Of a DNA stretch of 64,000 bases, positions 59,161-64,000 are shown in pieces. The notes beneath the pieces are model-generated. The model was given only the letters and a program-made list of their open reading frames with translations, searched no databases and had not been told where the DNA came from. Location: positions 3,590 through 67,589 of the forward strand of contig DHMS01000029.1 of the NCBI GenBank assembly GCA_002405915.1. Reading direction: 5' to 3'. Origin of the DNA: Christensenella sp. UBA4636 (GTDB lineage: Bacteria > Bacillota > Clostridia > Christensenellales > Borkfalkiaceae). A program made the position numbers and the translations under genes. Position 1 is the stretch's first letter. The number at the start of each line of letters is the position of its first letter.

Positions 59161-59212
59161 TCAAATTTGACCGCGCGCGCTCAAATTTGGACACTAAAGG
59201 TCCAAATTTGAG
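59161..59212. promoter_or_regulatory. Three CAAATTTG boxes upstream of the RepL-like gene
   Basis: A perfect inverted repeat CTCAAATTTGGAC-N7-GTCCAAATTTGAG (59180-59192 and 59200-59212) plus a third box TCAAATTTGACC at 59161, separated by CGCGCGCGC. Candidate operator or iteron set. Confidence 0.65.
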
Positions 59213-59280
59213 GAGAAAGCGGTCGTATTTATTATTTTAATAACTCTGCCGCAGTACACAGCCCCGTCGAAAAATTTTCA

Positions 59281-59304
59281 CCTTGATTTTCGTGAAAATC
59301 AAGG
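59281..59304. repeat. Perfect 11-bp hairpin after the ATPase gene
   Basis: CCTTGATTTTC-GT-GAAAATCAAGG, flanked by further AAAATTTT pairing at about 59265-59280 and 59310-59325. No T run, so a cruciform/origin or processing hairpin rather than a standard terminator. Confidence 0.6.
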
Positions 59305-59400
59305 AATCCGAAAATTTTGTCGAACGGAAACTGTTTTACTGACTTTGAGCCATTAAAACGAATATATATATTGCGCGCTCGCGCCGGGCGGGCGTTGCGT

Positions 59401-60642
59401 TCATTTTTGGTCGCTCGAGCAAACTTCCTTTGTTTCGGTCGGACGTTCGGCGGCGGACTTTTCCTCTTTCTTCTTTGTTTTCTTCTTTTCTTCCTTGTCC
59501 TTTTTGGGTTCGGGTTCCGGGTCTTTGCGGTAGCCGAGGGGGTAGTAGTCCTTTTGCAAAGCCCTGTCGTCATAGCTATACGGCACTTCGTTCGGCAGGA
59601 CTATGAATTTTTCTTCTTTGTCGAGCTGCGTTTTGCCAGCCGGACCGGACTCGAGGAGATAGTATAGTTTTGTGAAGCCTATCGACTTAACTTGTTTTTC
59701 GAGCCACTTTGCGCGCTTAGCAAGACGAAGCGAAGTCTTTTCGCCCTTCTTTATTATCTTTGCCTTAGTGCGCTGTAAAAGCCGTTGTAACGGCTTAAAC
59801 GTATACATAAACTGTTTGCGCGAGAAATGGATTTTAAGGTCTTGACAATCACGAATCGGAATGTATAGCGCGCCGTTACGGTGAGTGTCGGAGAAAAGCG
59901 ACCCGCCGGTGTATTGAGCGTCAAGCCCGGCGAACTCGTCGATACGGTTTGCTTTGAGTTCGTCGTCCTCGGCTTTTTTGACTTTGCGAAGCGTGTTGGG
60001 GAGCATATTGTCAAGTTCGGAAGCGAGTTTGATATTCCCTTCGAAAAGCCTCTCTTCCATTGTGAAATGCTCGCGTTTGAGCGGGCGTTCGTGTTTACCC
60101 TTGTATGTGATATGTATGTTAGAATAGATTAGCGGAATGTAAAGCGGGTTGTTGTACTCGCGGATAGCGTCGCGCCGACTTTGAAAGCGAATATACGGCG
60201 CGTGATTGCCTAATTCGAACTCCTCTCTGAGTTTACCCTCGAACGGACAATCGACGTAATAGTTATACTTCAAATTTTCGTATTTCGATTTTTGAAGAAC
60301 CATACCGAAATAGATAAGCGAGCGAGTTTTTCCGATACGTTGCACGCCGTCGACGGTGACGGACGGTCCGAACTCTCTAATCCTTTCGTCAAGCTTCGAT
60401 ACGCGGCACATATTGAGAATTACGCCGGCGAAAGAGTCAAGCGAGATAATCATCTTGACAAAGACGAAAAGGCAAGCGAGAGCGCGGGGCAGTTCGGCAA
60501 GCTCGGTGGTGAAAGCACAGATAACGTCAAGGGCGCGGAATACGTAACGGACGGAGAAATGGGCAAAAAAGAGAACGGTCCAAAAAATAGCCTGCACCAA
60601 GTACACGCAAAATGTTTTTCTTGTCCGTTCCCATATTGTCAT
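59401..60642 (-). CDS. Membrane P-loop ATPase, candidate pI/Zot-like phage assembly protein
   Basis: 413 aa. Two hydrophobic helices at about 10-32 and 50-80, then a P-loop domain whose Walker A variant is VDGVQRIGKTRSLIYF (near 95-110), followed by YNYYVDCPF and PLIYSNIHITY (strand ending in S-N, as in Zot). The C-terminus is highly charged (Lys/Glu, about 365-413). In inoviruses the assembly ATPase pI/Zot follows the attachment and minor coat genes, as here. Unlike classical pI the membrane helices precede the ATPase. A general membrane-bound packaging or secretion ATPase is the alternative. Confidence 0.55.
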   Translation of the reverse strand: MTIWERTRKTFCVYLVQAIFWTVLFFAHFSVRYVFRALDVICAFTTELAELPRALACLFVFVKMIISLDSFAGVILNMCRVSKLDERIREFGPSVTVDGVQRIGKTRSLIYFGMVLQKSKYENLKYNYYVDCPFEGKLREEFELGNHAPYIRFQSRRDAIREYNNPLYIPLIYSNIHITYKGKHERPLKREHFTMEERLFEGNIKLASELDNMLPNTLRKVKKAEDDELKANRIDEFAGLDAQYTGGSLFSDTHRNGALYIPIRDCQDLKIHFSRKQFMYTFKPLQRLLQRTKAKIIKKGEKTSLRLAKRAKWLEKQVKSIGFTKLYYLLESGPAGKTQLDKEEKFIVLPNEVPYSYDDRALQKDYYPLGYRKDPEPEPKKDKEEKKKTKKKEEKSAAERPTETKEVCSSDQK

Positions 60643-60664
60643 AGTTATTTCCCCTAAATTAAAG

Positions 60665-61405
60665 TTATTTGAAAATTTGAATTAAGATAAGTACGCCGGC
60701 AACGATTATCGCAATCTGTGCGCCGAACGTCAGCCCGGTTAGTCCTATCGCCGAAAAGCCCTTGTCTATAGTTTCCTCGATATCGGTTTTAGAGCTGTCG
60801 TTACCGTTTTCGTCCGGGACGAAAAGCGGGTAGAGAGTAAGGTCCGATTGCACCACCGCGGTTTCCGCGTCGTAATACGCGGTATGTTCACGGTCGGTAT
60901 ACCAGCCGGCGAAGACAAAGCCTTCCGGCGTTCCCGGGTCTATGTTCGGGATATGCCCGCCGTATGTAACGTCACGCTTCACAAGCCCGGCGGGAGTTAC
61001 GAACGTCACCGTTCTATACAGCAAGTCCAAAATATCGTACTCGGCGGTAAAAGCCTTGTTTTCCGGCACCGCGTCATACAGTAGCGTCAACGGTGCGGAC
61101 ATAAGCTTGCCCGTTTCACGGCAACGCCAGCCTTTGAACTCGTAATAAGTATCTCCGTTTTTAAAGCTTACCGGAACGCGCGTGTATTGCTGTTCTACGC
61201 CGAGCTCGACTTCTACGAACTCGCTCACCCAAGTGTATTTATCACCCTCGGCAAGCTTGTAGTAGCCCATTTCAAGCACAAACGTTTGCGCCGTTTCGGT
61301 CGTTTCCTCAGCCGAAGCTTGCTTGACGGTAGCGGCGGGGAAGAACGCAAACACGCTTAAACCGACGCTAAGAGCGAGAACGAAAGCTAAAAGTATCTTT
61401 TTCAT
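60665..61405 (-). CDS. Secreted protein with InlB-type repeats and C-terminal membrane anchor
   Basis: 246 aa. Signal peptide (about 1-32), one degenerate and one clear Listeria-Bacteroides (Flg_new/InlB B) repeat, the latter including GGHIPNIDPGTPEGFVFAGW, then an acidic linker and a C-terminal helix (about 226-245) ending in Lys. A single C-terminal helix with the bulk outside is the topology of phage minor coat or adsorption proteins. Overlaps the preceding gene by four bases (ATGA). Confidence 0.65.
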   Translation of the reverse strand: MKKILLAFVLALSVGLSVFAFFPAATVKQASAEETTETAQTFVLEMGYYKLAEGDKYTWVSEFVEVELGVEQQYTRVPVSFKNGDTYYEFKGWRCRETGKLMSAPLTLLYDAVPENKAFTAEYDILDLLYRTVTFVTPAGLVKRDVTYGGHIPNIDPGTPEGFVFAGWYTDREHTAYYDAETAVVQSDLTLYPLFVPDENGNDSSKTDIEETIDKGFSAIGLTGLTFGAQIAIIVAGVLILIQIFK

Positions 61406-63288
61406 TTTCTCTTCTTGCCTCCCTTTGAATTACCAAAGAAAACGATTACAACGACGACGGCTATAACAATAACCCAGATTGCCGGATTACCGGCTAAACC
61501 TTTGAAGAAGTCTATGACGTTAGAAACAACCTCTTGCGCCGTGTTTATCGTAAGCCCGCCCGTGTTATCCGGGTCAGTGGTGCCGTTGTCCGAAACCGCG
61601 CCTCTGCCGCTCTTGTCCATGTAAATCATGTAATAAGTTGCGTCGAACCCGTCTACAAGCGACCCCGCGCCGTTCCAAGCTTTCGCAAGCCAGTTGTAGT
61701 CATAATCGCTCAAGAGTCGGTTGTATGCCGCCGCGGTAATCTGACAGTCGTAACGAAAGTAGCTTGCAACTCCTTCGTACTGCGTAGCTACGCCGAAAAG
61801 AGCTTTGAAAGCGTCGTCTAACGTGTACGTCCCGGGGATAGCGAAAAAGCCCCAGTAACCGTATAAGTTTTGATTGCCGTACCCCTCTAAAACGGGGTAC
61901 TTCTTTTTTATCTCGTTAAGGAAGAACTCGAGCATGCCGGGCGACATTATGGCGTTGTTTTTGCCGTCGGTCGCCGTGTTTATCGTCTGCGTGTTGTAGT
62001 AGTCGTAATAGCTTGAGTTTATATCGAGGAACATATTGAGCTTTTTGCCGTCCGCGTTGGTCGCTTGAAACCACGCCGCGGCATTGTAGTCGACTTTGTA
62101 CGTTCCGTCGTCCGTGAGCTTTAACATACTTTTCGGATACGATTCGAGAACGGCAAGCGACGTTTCGCCGAGCGCGGCGCAAACCGTTTCATAGAAAAGT
62201 CCGTCGCTTCGAATAGGAACGCGAACGACGTCGCGCTTAGTGGTCGCGAACGGCGTGCCGGGGATTTCTACAAGTCTCTGCACGGTAACCGTTTTATACG
62301 TCACTCCGTCGAGAATTTCGTTAGCGCGTTCAAGCTGCTTATCGTTGAACTTGTCGTTAAGCGCGCCGGACGTTCTCAAGTCCTTTAAAATCGACGCGGG
62401 CGAAGCCGCCGGGGATTGAACCGTTCCGCCGTTCGTTGCGGCGTTATTCGTCGGAGAACCGCCGAAAATTACTTCCTTTTCGTAATACTTCGAACCGATT
62501 CCTAAAAAGCCGTTATCGAAAGCCCAATCGGCGACCTTGTAATTGAAACGGCAAAAATATTTCGCGTCCGGGTCGGTGACTTTTATCTTGTAAAAAATGG
62601 TCGGCGTGCTTTGCATATTAGTCCAAGTTAAGCCGCACCCCAGTAAATCAAACGGCGTTGGTTTACGACTGCTTTTCACTTTCCACTTGTTATACTGTTC
62701 GCCTAAGTAGTAAGCGATATTCGAACCGCTGTTTTCCCGAAATTCTTGCGACGGGTCGATTGAAAACTCTGCGTCGGAGTAAACGTAGTCCTTGCTCGCT
62801 AAAACGGTGTACTTGTTTTTTACACTTTCTTGATGACGGGTCGCAAACTCATAACGGTTTGCGTAAAACATTGTACGGCTTAAAAGTGTACAACCGGAAG
62901 CAACGCTTTGCTCGTCTTCGTTTAAGCGGTAAAAGTCGAAGTAAAACTCGCTTATCGCGCCGCTACGCAACCAGTATAGCTCGGTGTTTTTAAGCCCCAA
63001 CTCGAACGTCATAGTAAAATATTCAGAGTCCTCGTTCTCGTCGTCGTCCGATACGAGGTGCATATCGAGGTCGACGTAGCTTGAGAACATGACGTCGTCG
63101 TTGCCTTGAAGGAAGTTCGTTTTTGTGCCGTCTATACGGAACATTGAGTTGATAGCGTCGCTTGCTTCGTCGGCATGCGCTTCAAGCCTTATCGGACGGA
63201 AAAAGCCCGATAAGGCTAATACGGAGATTGATACAAGAGCGAGCATAACGCTCAGGAATATTGCAAGTTTTTTGTTGTATGTAATCAT
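61402..63288 (-). CDS. Large secreted protein with C-terminal anchor, candidate pIII-like adsorption protein
   Basis: 628 aa. Signal peptide (residues 1-38, cleavage likely after EAHA), a long extracellular region without recognised domains, then a helix (about 596-620) and basic tail GNSKGGKKRK. This is the layout of the filamentous phage adsorption protein: secreted, held by a C-terminal helix, released with the virion. The ATG at 63288 has GGAGGAG five bases upstream and overlaps the stop of the 58-aa gene (ATGA), so I reject an upstream frame extension. Sequence shows no similarity I can name. Confidence 0.6.
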   Translation of the reverse strand: MITYNKKLAIFLSVMLALVSISVLALSGFFRPIRLEAHADEASDAINSMFRIDGTKTNFLQGNDDVMFSSYVDLDMHLVSDDDENEDSEYFTMTFELGLKNTELYWLRSGAISEFYFDFYRLNEDEQSVASGCTLLSRTMFYANRYEFATRHQESVKNKYTVLASKDYVYSDAEFSIDPSQEFRENSGSNIAYYLGEQYNKWKVKSSRKPTPFDLLGCGLTWTNMQSTPTIFYKIKVTDPDAKYFCRFNYKVADWAFDNGFLGIGSKYYEKEVIFGGSPTNNAATNGGTVQSPAASPASILKDLRTSGALNDKFNDKQLERANEILDGVTYKTVTVQRLVEIPGTPFATTKRDVVRVPIRSDGLFYETVCAALGETSLAVLESYPKSMLKLTDDGTYKVDYNAAAWFQATNADGKKLNMFLDINSSYYDYYNTQTINTATDGKNNAIMSPGMLEFFLNEIKKKYPVLEGYGNQNLYGYWGFFAIPGTYTLDDAFKALFGVATQYEGVASYFRYDCQITAAAYNRLLSDYDYNWLAKAWNGAGSLVDGFDATYYMIYMDKSGRGAVSDNGTTDPDNTGGLTINTAQEVVSNVIDFFKGLAGNPAIWVIVIAVVVVIVFFGNSKGGKKRK

Positions 63289-63461
63289 TTTCTCCTCCGC
63301 TTTATGGCGCGAGCTACGAGCCAAAGTAAAAGAATAAATACGCCGACCGTCAAGTACGGCGATATGCCGTTCAACGCCGATATTATGCCCGCTCCCGCTA
63401 TCTTAGCGAAAAGCCCCGATACAAGCATAAACCCCACAAGCACCACTATGATAAAAAGCAT
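63285..63461 (-). CDS. 58-residue two-helix membrane protein, candidate minor coat protein
   Basis: Starts MLFIIVVLVGFMLVSG, then a short loop and a second helix YLTVGVFILLLWLVARAIK ending in RRRK. AGAGG precedes the ATG, and the stop overlaps the next start. Similar in size and charge to inovirus minor coat proteins. Confidence 0.6.
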   Translation of the reverse strand: MLFIIVVLVGFMLVSGLFAKIAGAGIISALNGISPYLTVGVFILLLWLVARAIKRRRK

Positions 63462-63462
63462 T

Positions 63463-63741
63463 TTAACCTCTCGTTATATCGCTTATAGGGATTGACGGCA
63501 AGTCTACGCCTTTCGACGACGAACTCGAAGAGCTTGAACTCGACGAGCTCGAAGACGACGAAGAGCTTGAACTCGAATCCGACGAAGAGGACGGGTGCGA
63601 GGAAGACGAATCGCTTATGCTCGAGGGCGAGCTTGTCCCGGGCTTAACGTCGCCGGTGTTTTTGTTTATGGCGACAACGAGGTTAACCGTCAAAAACATT
63701 ATGCAGAATATGACAATCACCGAACGCAAAAGCTTTTTCAT
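63463..63741 (-). CDS. 92-residue protein with N-terminal helix and polyserine linker
   Basis: N-terminal basic/hydrophobic segment (KKLLRSVIVIFCIMFLTVNL) acting as signal or anchor, then about 45 residues almost wholly Ser, then KGVDLPSIPISDITRG. The polyserine DNA is a low-complexity mixture of AGC/TCG/TCC codons. AAGGAGG precedes the ATG. Possibly a phage surface linker protein; function unknown. Confidence 0.55.
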   Translation of the reverse strand: MKKLLRSVIVIFCIMFLTVNLVVAINKNTGDVKPGTSSPSSISDSSSSHPSSSSDSSSSSSSSSSSSSSSSSSSSSKGVDLPSIPISDITRG

Positions 63742-63751
63742 GACTTCCTCC

Positions 63752-63913
63752 TTAAAAAATTATTTTCGGGTCTACGAACTCGATGTCCGTCGGCTGACTC
63801 CCGCCCGAAGAGTCGTTCGGGTTCTCCCCGGGCTTCGGAATGCTGCCGACTATAAAGTTTAATGCTACAAGCACTATCAGCGCAATTATAACTATCGTCG
63901 GCACCTTTCTCAT
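63752..63913 (-). CDS. 53-residue single-helix membrane protein, candidate coat protein
   Basis: N-terminal helix VPTIVIIALIVLVALNFIVG, then a hydrophilic Pro/Asn/Ser-rich tail ending DIEFVDPKIIF. AAGGAG lies nine bases before the ATG. Its end resembles the end of the next upstream product (SVSFADGSVIF). Confidence 0.6.
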   Translation of the reverse strand: MRKVPTIVIIALIVLVALNFIVGSIPKPGENPNDSSGGSQPTDIEFVDPKIIF

Positions 63914-63925
63914 GTCCCGCGCTCC

Positions 63926-64000
63926 TTAGAATATTACAGATCCGTCTGCAAACGATACGCTTGTAACGAGGTTGTAAGGCGTAAATTTAGACGAGTTAAA
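63926..64000 (-). CDS. C-terminal end of a further element gene (truncated by window)
   Basis: Only the last 24 codons are present, ending TSVSFADGSVIF and stop, 12 bases before the start of the 53-aa gene. The operon therefore begins outside the window. Confidence 0.5.
   Translation of the reverse strand, partial: FNSSKFTPYNLVTSVSFADGSVIF

Noticed and set aside
58827..64000. Integrative conjugative element instead of a filamentous phage
   Set aside because: No relaxase, T4SS or FtsK-type coupling protein in the visible part. The many tiny membrane proteins and gene order fit a filamentous phage better, but the element is cut by the window so this stays open.

Overview
The window looks like chromosomal DNA of an anaerobic Bacillota (class Clostridia; an uncultured Christensenellales-like lineage is my guess). 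The signs are strong AGGAGG ribosome binding sites, TTGACA/TATAAT promoters, a DapL-type lysine pathway, an Rnf complex with its own ApbE, AgrC/LytTR-type signalling and a BclA-like collagen protein. No rRNA or complete tRNA gene was seen. Most genes are on the minus strand.

Layout, low to high coordinate. 1-639: 3' end of a collagen-like surface protein. 726-4308: dapA-dapB-dapF-dapL, the whole branch from aspartate semialdehyde to meso-diaminopimelate. 4508-8680: MarR regulator with a heterodimeric ABC exporter and a clear operator/promoter. 9018-10235: DUF4143 ATPase. 10352-24250: a carbohydrate-sensing/degrading block. It holds a secreted carbohydrate-binding protein, a 50-residue unknown protein, a 1795-residue fusion of a cytoplasmic XRE DNA-binding domain to a membrane-anchored extracellular GH3 enzyme and CBM6/35-like modules, a second membrane GH3, a four-helix membrane protein, and an AgrC/AgrA-like two-component system whose probable binding site lies in front of the second GH3 operon. 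24551-31164: a DUF1016 nuclease, a P1B-ATPase-like protein that has lost every catalytic motif, a normal P-type ATPase diverging from it, and a divergent XRE/SLOG pair. 31244-37493: acyl-CoA ligase plus an E2-like acyltransferase, malQ, recR and ybaB.

37877-43919 is an AT-rich three-gene restriction-modification-like operon centred on a 1354-residue GIY-YIG/helicase/methyltransferase protein. 44111-49386 is a shikimate operon (patatin, aroC, an aroA-aroE fusion, aroQ, aroK) ending in a broken endonuclease/phosphatase gene that carries a patch of aroE sequence. 49570-56833 is apbE, NusG-domain-II protein, Gx transporter and rnfCDGEAB: the Rnf electron-transport complex with the enzyme that flavinylates it. 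57149-57693 is a YafQ/DinJ toxin-antitoxin pair.

From about 58,200 to the end the sequence changes character and the genes resemble a filamentous-phage (inovirus) morphogenesis module. Small single-helix membrane proteins are followed by a large secreted protein with a C-terminal anchor, a second anchored protein, a membrane P-loop ATPase in the place of pI/Zot, and a RepL-like winged-helix protein with CAAATTTG operators. A Z-DNA-prone alternating purine/pyrimidine tract lies at its edge. The element runs past the window.

Intergenic DNA holds several repeat families: TTTCAAC-type heptad runs, ATATCGA-linked hairpins, TTAATCGACTTATA elements, and a long inverted-repeat element near 34.2 kb with a rearranged relative near 36.4 kb. 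The most novel-looking items are the HTH-membrane-GH3-CBM fusion, the inovirus-like module and the ATATCGA hairpin array.
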